From contig JACIWP010000072.1 in assembly GCA_014360855.1 (NCBI GenBank), positions 1-12,127 on the forward strand: 12,127 bases of DNA. Direction: 5' to 3'. Below, piece by piece: positions 1 through 6,536 of the stretch. The notes under the pieces are model-generated. The model did no database searches. It was not told the origin of the DNA and saw only the letters and a program-made list of their open reading frames with translations. Each line of letters starts with the position of its first letter. The stretch's first letter is position 1. The position numbers were made by a program, and so were the translations under genes. The DNA is from Anaerolineae bacterium (GTDB taxonomy: Bacteria; Chloroflexota; Anaerolineae; JACIWP01).

Positions 1-172
1 GCTGTTTGGCAACTTCCACCAGGCACATGCGGCACCCGCCCCAGGCAGAGAGGGCCGGGTGCTCGCACAGGGTGGGGATATCTACGCCGGCCGCGCGGGC
101 GGCCTGCAAAATGGTCTGCCCGGTCTGGGCAGTGATCTTCTGACCGTTGATGGTGATATTCACCGTGGCCAT
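1..172 (-). CDS. 2Fe-2S ferredoxin-domain subunit (HydA/NuoG/FdhA/Stn-type), 3' end outside window
   Basis: Only the first 57 codons are inside the window; the gene runs off at base 1. The start is ATG at 172-170, with AAGGAGG at 184-190 in front. The visible part is the N-terminal plant-type [2Fe-2S] ferredoxin fold: beta-hairpin MATVNITINGQKI, then PTLCEHPALSAWGGCRMCLV with C36, C47 and C50 as three of the four cluster ligands. This domain opens the iron-sulfur subunits of [FeFe]-hydrogenases (HydA), complex I (NuoG), NAD-dependent formate dehydrogenases and related bifurcating complexes. It lies 45 bp after the NuoF-GltD gene and is the likely catalytic or wiring partner of that protein and of NuoE. 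Which of these families it belongs to cannot be read here, because the H-cluster or molybdopterin domain, if any, lies beyond the edge. Confidence 0.85.
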   Translation of the reverse strand, partial: MATVNITINGQKITAQTGQTILQAARAAGVDIPTLCEHPALSAWGGCRMCLVEVAKQ

Positions 173-217
173 CGGTCGCTTTGCCTCCTTGACACGTTCA
201 TGTGTTCCCTCGGTTCA

Positions 218-3200
218 TCACGCCGGCTGGTGGGTCTTCTGCTGGGCGGCCATAACGGCGGCCTTATCCTTGCCCGTGACCTCCAGCCATTCCAGGTCGC
301 ACCGCAGACAGCGCCGGCATTCTTCCCTGGCCGCCTGCTCCGACAGCCCCAGCTCGACCTCGGCGAAAGTGCGGCGCCGCTCGGCCGGCTCCAGCTCCGG
401 CATCTTGGGCCGGCGGGCGTTGACGTATTCTTCCATGTTGTAGGTCAGCTCGGGGAAGTGGTACGGCGGATTGTACTCCGGCTTGGTGGCCTTGCCGGTA
501 TGCAGGTAAGCATCTACGGACTGGGCCACCAGGTTGCCCTGGGCCACCGCCTGGATGACGGACGCCGGCCCCAGCGCGGCGTCGCCGATGGCGAAGACGC
601 CGGCGCGGGTGGTGGCGAAGGCCTTATCCACCACGAAAGTGCTGTCACGGTTGGTCTGGATGCCGTCCTCTTTGAGCCAGGAGAGGTCGGTCTGCTGGCC
701 AATGGCCGGGATGACCACGTCGGCTTCCATGATGAATTCGGAGCCTTCGACGGGGATGGGCCGGCGCCGGCCGGTGCGGTCGAACTCACCCAGCGTCTGG
801 TGCACCAGCTCCACGCCGGTGACCTTGCCGTCGCCGACAATGCGCACCGGGTTGACCAGGTAGTGGAAGATGACCCCTTCCTCCTCGGCGGCGCGGATTT
901 CGTCCTCATAGGCCGGCATCTCGGCGCGGGTGCGGCGGTAGACCACATTGACCTCGCTGGCGCCCAGGCGCAGGGCGGAGCGGGCCGCGTCGATGGCCAC
1001 GTTGCCGCCGCCCACCACCACGACGCGCTTACCGGTCAGGTCGGGGGCGCGGCCGAGGTTCATCTCCCGCAGGAATTCCACGCCCGGCATGACGCCCTCT
1101 TTGTCCTCGCCCTCGATGCCCAGCCGCCGGCTCTTATGGGCGCCGATGGCCAGCACCACCGCCTTATAACCCTGGCGCATCAGGTCGTCAATGGTGAAGT
1201 CGCGGCCGAGCCGCTGGTTGTAGCGGATCTCCACGCCGGCGCGCAGGATGTTCTCGATCTCGATATTGAGCACGTCGCGCGGCAAGCGGTAGTCGGGGAT
1301 GCCGACGGCCATCATGCCGCCGGCCACCGGCAGGGCCTCGAAAATGGTCACCGGGTAGCCCATCTGGGCCAGGCGCAGGGCGGCGGTCAGGCCGGCCGGG
1401 CCGGCGCCCACCACCGCCACCTTGTCGGACTTGGGGGTGCCGATGCGCGGCGGTGTCCAGGGGTTCTTCATCTCCTGGTCGGCCATGAAGCGCTTGATCT
1501 GGCGGATGGCGATCGGTTCGTCAATATCGCCGCGCCGGCACTTGGACTCGCAGAAGGCCGGGCAGACGCGGCCGCATGCCAGGGCGAAGGGGTTGCGCTC
1601 GCGATGGATGGCCAGCGCCTCGGCGTAGCGCCCCTGTTCGGTGAGGGCGATGTAGGCCGGCACGTCCACGCCGGCGGGGCAGGCGTTCAGACAGCGGGCG
1701 ATGGTCAGTTCCTTGCACTGGCCGGCGGGGCACTTCTTGTCCTCGATGTGGGCGATGTACTCGTCCATGAAGTAGCGCAGGGTGCTCATCACCGGGCCGG
1801 GCGTCAGTTGGCCGAGGGCGCAGAGGGAGCCGGACTCCATACCCTCCGCGATCTCCTTAATGGTCTCGATATCCTTCATGGTGCCCTTGCCCTCGGTGAT
1901 GCGGGTCAGCACCTCCAACATGCGCTTGCCGCCCACGCGGCAGGGCACGCACTTGCCGCACGATTCGGCCTGGGCAAAGGTCAGGAAGAACTTGGCGAAC
2001 TCCACCATGCAGGTGTCTTCGTCCACCACGATCATGCCGCCGGAACCCATGACGGCGCCGACTTCCTTCAGGGAGTCGAAGTCCACCGGCACATTCAGGT
2101 GTTCGGCGGTGATACAGCCGCCCAATGGGCCGCCGGTCTGCACCGCCTTGAACTTCTTGCCGTTGGGCACGCCCCCGCCGATGTCGAAGATGATCTCGCC
2201 CAGGGTGATGCCCATGGGCACCTCGACCAGGCCGGTGTTATTGACCTTGCCGGTGAGGGCGAAGATGGCGGTGCCGGGGCTTTTCTCGGTGCCGATGCTG
2301 GCAAACCACTGGGCGCCGTTGACGATGATCTGCGGGATGTTGGCGTAGCTCTTGACGTTGTTGATGTTGGTGGGCTTGCCCCACAGGCCGGAGACGGCCG
2401 GGAAGGGCGGGCGGGGACGCGGTTCGCCGCGCCGGCCCTCGATGGAGGCCAGCAGGGCCGTTTCCTCGCCGCAGACGAAGGCGCCGGCGCCCTCCTTGAT
2501 GTGCAGGTGGAAGCTGAAGTTTGTGCCCAGGATGTTGTCCCCCAGGAAGCCATATTCCTCCGCCTGCGCGATGGCGATCTTCAGGCGCTTGATGGCCAGG
2601 GGATACTCGGCGCGGCAGTAAATGTAGCCCTCGCGCGCCCCGACGGCATAGGCGCAGATGAGCATGCCCTCGATGAGGCTGTGCGGGTCGCCCTCGATGA
2701 TACTGCGGTCCATGAAGGCACCCGGGTCACCCTCGTCGGCGTTGCAGACCACGTACTTGATGTCGCCGGGGGCCTTCTGGGTGAACTGCCATTTCAGGCC
2801 GGTGAGGAAGCCGGCGCCGCCGCGGCCGCGCAGGCCAGAGGCCTTCACCTCCTCGACCACATCCTCCGGCGTCATGGAGCTCAGCACCTTGGCCAGCGCC
2901 TGATAACCGCCGCGGGCAATGTATTCCTCAATGTTCTCCGGATCGATCAGGCCGCAGTTGCGCAGGGCAATGCGGAGCTGTTTCTCATAGAAGGGAATCT
3001 GATGGTAGTACGGTACCGCCTTGTGTTCCTCAGGCTCTTTATACGTCAGGCGCTCGACGATGCGGCCCTTGACCAGGGTTTCCTCGACGATCTGGGGCAC
3101 ATCGTCAGCGCGCACCAGGCAGTAGAAGATGCCCTCGGGGTAGATGATCATCACCGGTCCCATGGCGCAGAAACCGCGACAGCCGGTCTGGACCAGGCGC

Positions 3201-3328
3201 ACCTCGCCGTCCAGGCCGCGCCGGCCCAGTTCGGCTCGCATGGCATCCATGACGGCATGGGAACCGGATGCGGTACATCCTGTGCCACCACATACCAGCA
3301 CGTTGGCACGATACAGTGGTTCGGCCAT
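218..3328 (-). CDS. NuoF-type NADH dehydrogenase subunit fused to GltD/NfnB-like NAD(P)H oxidoreductase
   Basis: This 1036-residue flavoprotein has three parts. Residues 1-100 form a thioredoxin-like [2Fe-2S] ferredoxin with all four ligands (C13, C18, C50, C54). Residues about 110-530 are NuoF/HydB: glycine-rich FMN/NADH loop GLRGRGGAGF (165-174), CNADEGDPGAF (195-205), CGEETALL (286-293) and [4Fe-4S] ligands C457, C460, C463 and C503. Residues about 530-1010 are a glutamate-synthase-small-subunit/NfnB module. It has eight cysteines for two [4Fe-4S] clusters (533, 538, 546, 550, 585, 589, 593, 597), FAD loop VVGAGPAG (639-646), a second nucleotide loop VVGGGNVAID (771-780) followed by YRRTRAEMPA (797-806), whose paired arginines suit NADP, and the FAD-closing GVFAIGD (910-916). 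A Cys cluster (1004, 1007, 1010) sits near the end. Classical HydB ends in a short ferredoxin domain instead. Inferred role: soluble, possibly electron-bifurcating, NADH/NADPH/ferredoxin exchange. AAGGAGG precedes the ATG. Confidence 0.93.
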   Translation of the reverse strand: MAEPLYRANVLVCGGTGCTASGSHAVMDAMRAELGRRGLDGEVRLVQTGCRGFCAMGPVMIIYPEGIFYCLVRADDVPQIVEETLVKGRIVERLTYKEPEEHKAVPYYHQIPFYEKQLRIALRNCGLIDPENIEEYIARGGYQALAKVLSSMTPEDVVEEVKASGLRGRGGAGFLTGLKWQFTQKAPGDIKYVVCNADEGDPGAFMDRSIIEGDPHSLIEGMLICAYAVGAREGYIYCRAEYPLAIKRLKIAIAQAEEYGFLGDNILGTNFSFHLHIKEGAGAFVCGEETALLASIEGRRGEPRPRPPFPAVSGLWGKPTNINNVKSYANIPQIIVNGAQWFASIGTEKSPGTAIFALTGKVNNTGLVEVPMGITLGEIIFDIGGGVPNGKKFKAVQTGGPLGGCITAEHLNVPVDFDSLKEVGAVMGSGGMIVVDEDTCMVEFAKFFLTFAQAESCGKCVPCRVGGKRMLEVLTRITEGKGTMKDIETIKEIAEGMESGSLCALGQLTPGPVMSTLRYFMDEYIAHIEDKKCPAGQCKELTIARCLNACPAGVDVPAYIALTEQGRYAEALAIHRERNPFALACGRVCPAFCESKCRRGDIDEPIAIRQIKRFMADQEMKNPWTPPRIGTPKSDKVAVVGAGPAGLTAALRLAQMGYPVTIFEALPVAGGMMAVGIPDYRLPRDVLNIEIENILRAGVEIRYNQRLGRDFTIDDLMRQGYKAVVLAIGAHKSRRLGIEGEDKEGVMPGVEFLREMNLGRAPDLTGKRVVVVGGGNVAIDAARSALRLGASEVNVVYRRTRAEMPAYEDEIRAAEEEGVIFHYLVNPVRIVGDGKVTGVELVHQTLGEFDRTGRRRPIPVEGSEFIMEADVVIPAIGQQTDLSWLKEDGIQTNRDSTFVVDKAFATTRAGVFAIGDAALGPASVIQAVAQGNLVAQSVDAYLHTGKATKPEYNPPYHFPELTYNMEEYVNARRPKMPELEPAERRRTFAEVELGLSEQAAREECRRCLRCDLEWLEVTGKDKAAVMAAQQKTHQPA

Positions 3329-3356
3329 TCGGGTCCTCCTTCCGCAGAATAGTCAA

Positions 3357-3369
3357 CCGTGTTTCACGG
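3357..3369. repeat. Small perfect dyad in the intergenic gap before the NuoF-GltD gene
   Basis: CCGTG-TTT-CACGG is a five-base-pair inverted repeat in the 63-bp gap between the rubrerythrin-like gene and the NuoF-GltD gene. No T-run follows it, so it is not an intrinsic terminator. It contains the octamer TGTTTCAC (3360-3367) and is overlapped by GTCAACCG (3352-3359); both octamers also occur in the operon promoter (8109-8116 and 8124-8131). It could be a weak operator, an mRNA hairpin or chance. Confidence 0.3.
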
Positions 3370-3391
3370 GCAGTGTGTCCGGATCGCGAAC

Positions 3392-3862
3392 TCAGAACTG
3401 CTGATACACGATATCCTCGTACATGCTCTCAAGCTTGCGCTTGTGGGTCAGCTCCTCGTTGGCCAGGAACTCGAACAGGTTGCGCACGGTCTCGTCGCAG
3501 GTGACGCCGGCCATGGTGGCGTACAGGTCGTGGGATTCTTTCTCCCGCCGGATGGCCACCGTCAGCACCGCCTGCAGGTCCGCCTGCTCATCCAGCTTCT
3601 CGGGGACGAAATGATCGCCCAGTTTGAGGTCCTGGACCTTCTTGAACTCCCCTTCGACGATCTCCCAGGTCAGGCCGCGCTTCAGCAGGCCCTCCAGCTT
3701 GGCCTTGTGGCCCAGCTCGTCCTTGGCCAGCTCTTCCAGCATGGCCTTGGAGTTGGGGTCCTGCACCCGGCCGGCGGCGTTAACGTACATGGCGTGGGAG
3801 TCCTCCTCCCCCACGATGGCCTGCCGGATGATATCTTCAATGGTCTTCCAGTAATCGCTCAT
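3392..3862 (-). CDS. Ferritin-like diiron protein (rubrerythrin domain, no rubredoxin domain)
   Basis: This 156-residue protein is two helical hairpins with a di-iron carboxylate pattern. Helix 1 has AIVGEEDSHAMY (ligand candidate E19), helix 2 DELGHKAKLE (E49-x2-H52), helix 3 AIRREKESHDLY (E107) and helix 4 NEELTHKRKLE (E137-x2-H140). This matches the ferritin-like/rubrerythrin-domain family (COG1633-like). The rubredoxin Cys4 tail of classical rubrerythrin is absent, so another electron donor would be needed. In the family the role is reduction of peroxide or oxygen, or iron handling, in anaerobes. Here it sits inside a redox operon, between two iron-sulfur genes, so protection of the oxygen-sensitive complex is a reasonable inference. 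I chose ATG 3862 over the in-frame upstream start at 3919 because AGGAG lies eight bases ahead of it and the upstream start would overlap the preceding gene by 40 bp. Confidence 0.88.
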   Translation of the reverse strand: MSDYWKTIEDIIRQAIVGEEDSHAMYVNAAGRVQDPNSKAMLEELAKDELGHKAKLEGLLKRGLTWEIVEGEFKKVQDLKLGDHFVPEKLDEQADLQAVLTVAIRREKESHDLYATMAGVTCDETVRNLFEFLANEELTHKRKLESMYEDIVYQQF

Positions 3863-3870
3863 GGTTTTCT

Positions 3871-3875
3871 CTCCT
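3871..3875 (-). promoter_or_regulatory. Ribosome binding site deciding the rubrerythrin-like start
   Basis: AGGAG on the minus strand, eight bases before ATG 3862. It fits the start MSDYWKT rather than the longer in-frame reading from 3919. Confidence 0.75.
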
Positions 3876-3879
3876 AATA

Positions 3880-4263
3880 TTACTTGTTGGCGCTCTCTTC
3901 CATACGGGCCACCACCCATTCTTCCACGACGCGGCCGTTGATGAGATGCTCCTCGATTAACCGGGGCACGCGATCCGGTGTGACCTTGCCGTAGGTGATG
4001 CGGCCTTTGCCGGCCTGTTCGATATCCACCAGCGGCTCATGCACGCACATGCCGATACAGCCGACGGTCTTGACGTGGGCTTCAATTTGGTGTTTGTTCA
4101 GCTCCTCCAGGATAGCGTGCATGGTCTCGCGGGCGCCGGCGGCGATGCCGCAGGTGCCCATGCCCACGGTGATGACGGTGCCAGTGTCCATGCGCACTTT
4201 CAGCTCTTTCTGCGCTTCCTCCCGCAGTTTCTGCAGTTCCTCAATGGATTTGATCTTGGGCAT
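3880..4263 (-). CDS. Thioredoxin-fold (2Fe-2S) ferredoxin-like protein with three cysteines
   Basis: This 127-residue protein starts with a charged helix (residues 1-25) followed by a thioredoxin-like ferredoxin fold: VITVGMGTCGIAAGARE (C38) and KTVGCIGMCVHEP (C69, C73), ending in the usual VPRLIEEHLINGRVV segment. It resembles the C-terminal half of NuoE/HydC and the N-terminal domain of NuoF-type HydB, and similar small proteins are encoded in many HydABC-like clusters. Only three cysteines are present in the whole protein. The second ligand of the first pair, C18 in the NuoF fusion protein, is replaced within GIAAGA, so cluster binding needs a non-Cys ligand or may be lost. ATG 4263 is preceded by AGGAGGG, which overlaps the stop codon of the upstream ATPase gene (gap 12 bp), so the two are probably translationally coupled. 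Likely role: electron relay or regulatory adaptor of the complex. Confidence 0.85.
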   Translation of the reverse strand: MPKIKSIEELQKLREEAQKELKVRMDTGTVITVGMGTCGIAAGARETMHAILEELNKHQIEAHVKTVGCIGMCVHEPLVDIEQAGKGRITYGKVTPDRVPRLIEEHLINGRVVEEWVVARMEESANK

Positions 4264-4275
4264 TGTATTCCCTCC

Positions 4276-4860
4276 TCAGCCTTCCTCTGGTAGGGTCTGG
4301 TCTGCGCCGGCCGGCGAAGCATCCCACAGGCTGGCCTCTCCCTGGCGCAGATACTCGTACAACCACTGACGGATCTTCGGATGGGTCAGGGGAACATCCC
4401 CTAATGTTTCCCGCAGTTCGCGGGTGTCCAGCACGAACTCCCGTCCGTTCACCCGATGGATGTAGCGCACTTCGACCGGCCGCTCGGCCAGCAGGATGGT
4501 CATCAGCGAGGCCGGCATGTCCCCCAAGGGGGCACGGTCGATGTGGCTGTGCTGGAACTCGGCGGTGACGGTGGTGCCCTGGCCCGGGGCGGATTGGATC
4601 GTGAGCCGGCCGCCGCACTGCTCCGCCGTGGCCTTCAACAGCGGAAGCCCCAATCCCACCTTGCGGGTCTTGCGCGTCGTGAAAAAGGGGTCGGTGACAC
4701 GCCGCAGGGTCTCCGCGTCCATGCCTCGGCCGTTGTCCATCACCCGGATGGTCAGGCGGTCTTCCGCCAGGTCCTCGTCTATTTCGATGGTAATGTGCGT
4801 TGCGCCGGCTTCCAGGCTGTTCTGAACGATGTCCAGAATATGCAGAGACAGTTCGCGCAC
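4276..4860 (-). CDS. Stand-alone GHKL (HATPase_c) ATP-binding protein
   Basis: The 194-residue product is essentially a histidine-kinase-type ATP-binding domain: N-box DIVQNSLEAGA (10-20, N14), G1 box DNGRGM (42-47), a lid with DPFFTTRKTRKVGLGLPLL (57-75) carrying the G2 glycines, and GQGTTVTAEF (93-102). No dimerization/phosphoacceptor histidine domain, membrane segment or sensor precedes it. A tail of about 90 residues (SHIDRAPLGDMPAS onward) is characteristic of the version found beside hydrogenase-like NuoE/NuoF genes. The start is GTG, and its G is the last base of the TAG stop of the NuoE gene, a one-base overlap that ties the two translations together. Role is inferred: ATP-dependent kinase or switch acting on a partner in the same cluster. 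The true substrate is unknown. Confidence 0.88.
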   Translation of the reverse strand: MRELSLHILDIVQNSLEAGATHITIEIDEDLAEDRLTIRVMDNGRGMDAETLRRVTDPFFTTRKTRKVGLGLPLLKATAEQCGGRLTIQSAPGQGTTVTAEFQHSHIDRAPLGDMPASLMTILLAERPVEVRYIHRVNGREFVLDTRELRETLGDVPLTHPKIRQWLYEYLRQGEASLWDASPAGADQTLPEEG

Positions 4861-5351
4861 TATGACAGACTCTGCAGGATTTCCAGCATTTTCTGCGGGG
4901 TCAGGTGGCCGTACACCGTCTCATCAATGACCGCCACGGGTGACAGGCCGCAGGACCCCAGGCAGTACACGACCTCCAGGGTGTATTCGTAGTCCGGCGT
5001 CGTTTCCCCGGGTTTAATGCCCAACTGTGACTGCAGGGTATCGATGATTTTCGAAGCGCCGCGCACGTGGCAGGCGGTGCCGTCGCAACAGCGGATGATA
5101 TGCTTGCCGCGGCGGGTCAGGTAGAACTGGGCATAGAACGTGGCCACGCCGTAGAGGTCGCTCAGCGGGATGTGCATTTTGCGCGAGATGTGCTCCAGGG
5201 CCTGGCGCGGCAGGTAGCCGAAGATAGCCTGAGTCTCCTGGAGGATGGGGATGACGACCCCCTTCTTGCCGGCATATTTCTCCAGGATCTCGTCCAGTGG
5301 TGCCAGGTCCAGCGTCTCTTCTGCGGCTTGCTGTTTCTGCAGTTCCGCCAT
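4860..5351 (-). CDS. nuoE: NuoE/HydC-type [2Fe-2S] diaphorase subunit
   Basis: The 163-residue product matches the 24-kDa subunit of NADH dehydrogenase and HydC of soluble hydrogenases in length and layout. A helical N-terminal half contains IPILQETQAIFGYLP (34-48) and LYGVATFYAQFY (66-77). The thioredoxin-like C-terminal half has CCDGTACHVRGA (C89, C94) and VVYCLGSCGLSPVAVI (C130, C134), giving the four ligands of one [2Fe-2S] cluster. It partners with NuoF-type subunits and takes part in electron transfer around the FMN. The symbol is a family-level label: no membrane or quinone subunits of complex I are present, so this is a soluble-complex paralogue. ATG 5351 follows GGAGGGG. The gene overlaps the following ATPase gene by one base, and 76 bp separate it from the PHP gene. 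Confidence 0.93.
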   Translation of the reverse strand: MAELQKQQAAEETLDLAPLDEILEKYAGKKGVVIPILQETQAIFGYLPRQALEHISRKMHIPLSDLYGVATFYAQFYLTRRGKHIIRCCDGTACHVRGASKIIDTLQSQLGIKPGETTPDYEYTLEVVYCLGSCGLSPVAVIDETVYGHLTPQKMLEILQSLS

Positions 5352-5411
5352 GTTGGTATCCCCTCCGTTCGTGATAATGAATGCGGGAGAATATTACCCT
5401 ATCCCATGCCG

Positions 5412-5427
5412 GCGGCGCGTACGCCGC
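5412..5427. repeat. Strong short hairpin immediately after the PHP gene
   Basis: A six-base-pair all-GC inverted repeat (on the minus strand GCGGCG-TACG-CGCCGC) starts one base after the PHP stop codon and ends 60 bp before the NuoE start. No T-run follows on either strand, so it is not a standard intrinsic terminator. Its position between the regulatory genes and the enzyme genes would suit an mRNA-stability or processing element, which is inference. Confidence 0.4.
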
Positions 5428-6171
5428 TCATGTCACCCATACCTTGCGCCCATCCACCCCGGCCAGCGCCCGCTGTAGTTCTGCCAGGGTCGGTTCCGCC
5501 ACCCGGAAGAGCGTGCGGCCCCCCATCTCGCTGAGCCGATGGGCGTCGCCGTTGGTGATCAGCGTCCGTCCGGCCAGTTGGGGGAAGCGCTCCAGCGCCT
5601 GCGCCGGCGTCAGCCGAGGGGTGATCTCGACGGCCGGGATGTGCAGGCCAGGCGGAATAATCCCCAGGTTGCTTAGCAGGCTGAAGGCCGGCCGGTCCAC
5701 ATGGGCCGGTATCACCAGCCCGCCGAGCGCTTCCACCATGGTAACGACCTGCTCCACCGAAAGGGAGGTGGAGGTTTGGAGCAGTCGCTCCTGAAACCGC
5801 AGGAACTCCCCCTCGGCGTCCACCACGAGCTGACTGCCGAAGGTCTCTTCGCGGTTGGGCAGATCCGGCAGGTGCTGATAGACCTGTTCCTGCCAGGCCA
5901 GCGCCGGCTCCAGCGCCTCAAACAGGCAGAGCAGGTGGACCTCTTCGCGCGTTTGCACTTCCATGCCCGGCAGTACGGCGATGCCGGCGCGGGCGCCGGC
6001 TTCCATGACGGCGCGGGCGTTCTCCGCCGAGTTGTGGTCTGTCACCGCCAGCCACTGGATGCCCAACCGCTGTGCCTGCCGGATGATGAGCGGCGGAATC
6101 ATCTCGATCTCCGCGCAGGCGGAGAGCACCGTGTGCAGGTGGAATTCCGCCGGCAGGTACAGCAGGCTCAT
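5428..6171 (-). CDS. PHP-domain metal-dependent phosphoesterase
   Basis: The 247-residue protein has the polymerase-and-histidinol-phosphatase (PHP) metal-binding series: FHLHT (H11, H13), AVTDHN (D45, H46), GMEV (E71), VHLL (H79), PAHVDR (H157) and NGDAH (D209, H211). All expected trinuclear-metal ligands appear present, so it should be an active phosphoesterase. About 50 residues between H79 and the GGLVIPAH strand are variable. Its ATG overlaps the stop of the preceding DRTGG gene as ATGA, indicating translational coupling. PHP genes of this type recur beside HydABC-like hydrogenase genes together with DRTGG and HATPase genes; removing a phosphate placed by those ATPases is the obvious hypothesis but is not shown by the sequence. 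A role in nucleotide or sugar-phosphate hydrolysis is the alternative. Confidence 0.88.
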   Translation of the reverse strand: MSLLYLPAEFHLHTVLSACAEIEMIPPLIIRQAQRLGIQWLAVTDHNSAENARAVMEAGARAGIAVLPGMEVQTREEVHLLCLFEALEPALAWQEQVYQHLPDLPNREETFGSQLVVDAEGEFLRFQERLLQTSTSLSVEQVVTMVEALGGLVIPAHVDRPAFSLLSNLGIIPPGLHIPAVEITPRLTPAQALERFPQLAGRTLITNGDAHRLSEMGGRTLFRVAEPTLAELQRALAGVDGRKVWVT

Positions 6172-6527
6172 CCCTCATCGATCCCGGGCACTCCCGCCCT
6201 GGCCAGTCGTGCGACGATGGTGAAGGTGGTCAGCGGCGTGGCGAACAGGGCGACGTTCTCTGTGCGCGCCTTCTCAATGGTTGCGGCGTCGATCTTGGCG
6301 ATATCCGCGCATTCGGTGATGATGACGCCGGCCAGGTCCAGCAGGGAAGCGACAGCGACGACGTTGGGATGGGTCTGGAGCGTGACCCAGATGTTGCCGG
6401 CGCCGGCCCGGGCCATCACACAGCTCAACAGGTCGGAGGCATAACCTCCGCTGATCTCCTGTTCCGGTGTCTGCGGCGGGACGAGCGTCGTGATGTCGGG
6501 TAACCCGGTTATCTCTCGGATTTTCAT
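6168..6527 (-). CDS. DRTGG-domain protein (second copy in the operon)
   Basis: This 119-residue protein has the small alpha/beta DRTGG-type fold: MKIREITGLPDI, ISGGYASDLLSCVMARA (25-41), NIWVTLQTHPNVVAVASL (45-62), AGVIITECADI (66-76) and NVALFATPLTTFTIVARL (91-108). DRTGG domains occur as dimerization or ligand-binding modules attached to CBS-pair pyrophosphatases and phosphotransacetylase-like proteins; as single domains they have no established activity. It is a distant paralogue of the first gene of the operon (GGYASDLLS here against GADLMSDVLSF there). I chose ATG 6527 because GGAGG lies nine bases upstream; the longer reading from 6611 would run back into the CBS-HATPase gene. The stop overlaps the PHP start by four bases. 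Confidence 0.82.
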   Translation of the reverse strand: MKIREITGLPDITTLVPPQTPEQEISGGYASDLLSCVMARAGAGNIWVTLQTHPNVVAVASLLDLAGVIITECADIAKIDAATIEKARTENVALFATPLTTFTIVARLARAGVPGIDEG

Positions 6528-6536
6528 GCCTGTCAG

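Noticed and set aside
59..3352. A 1097-codon open frame on the plus strand opposite the NuoF-GltD gene.
   Set aside because: It is an antisense shadow: the minus-strand protein has full motifs and domain order, whereas this translation is low-complexity (Gly/Ala/His/Leu-rich) with no motif. GC-rich codon bias removes antisense stops.
218..5351. Respiratory complex I (nuo) operon.
   Set aside because: NuoE and NuoF homologues are present but no NuoB, C, D, H or membrane subunits are adjacent, and the NuoF is fused to a GltD module. A soluble complex fits better.
5352..5411. Internal promoter before the NuoE gene (a TAATAT on the minus strand).
   Set aside because: No acceptable -35 box at 16-18 bases; too weak to list.
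5412..5427. Rho-independent terminator after the PHP gene.
   Set aside because: Good stem but no T-run on either strand; recorded only as a hairpin.
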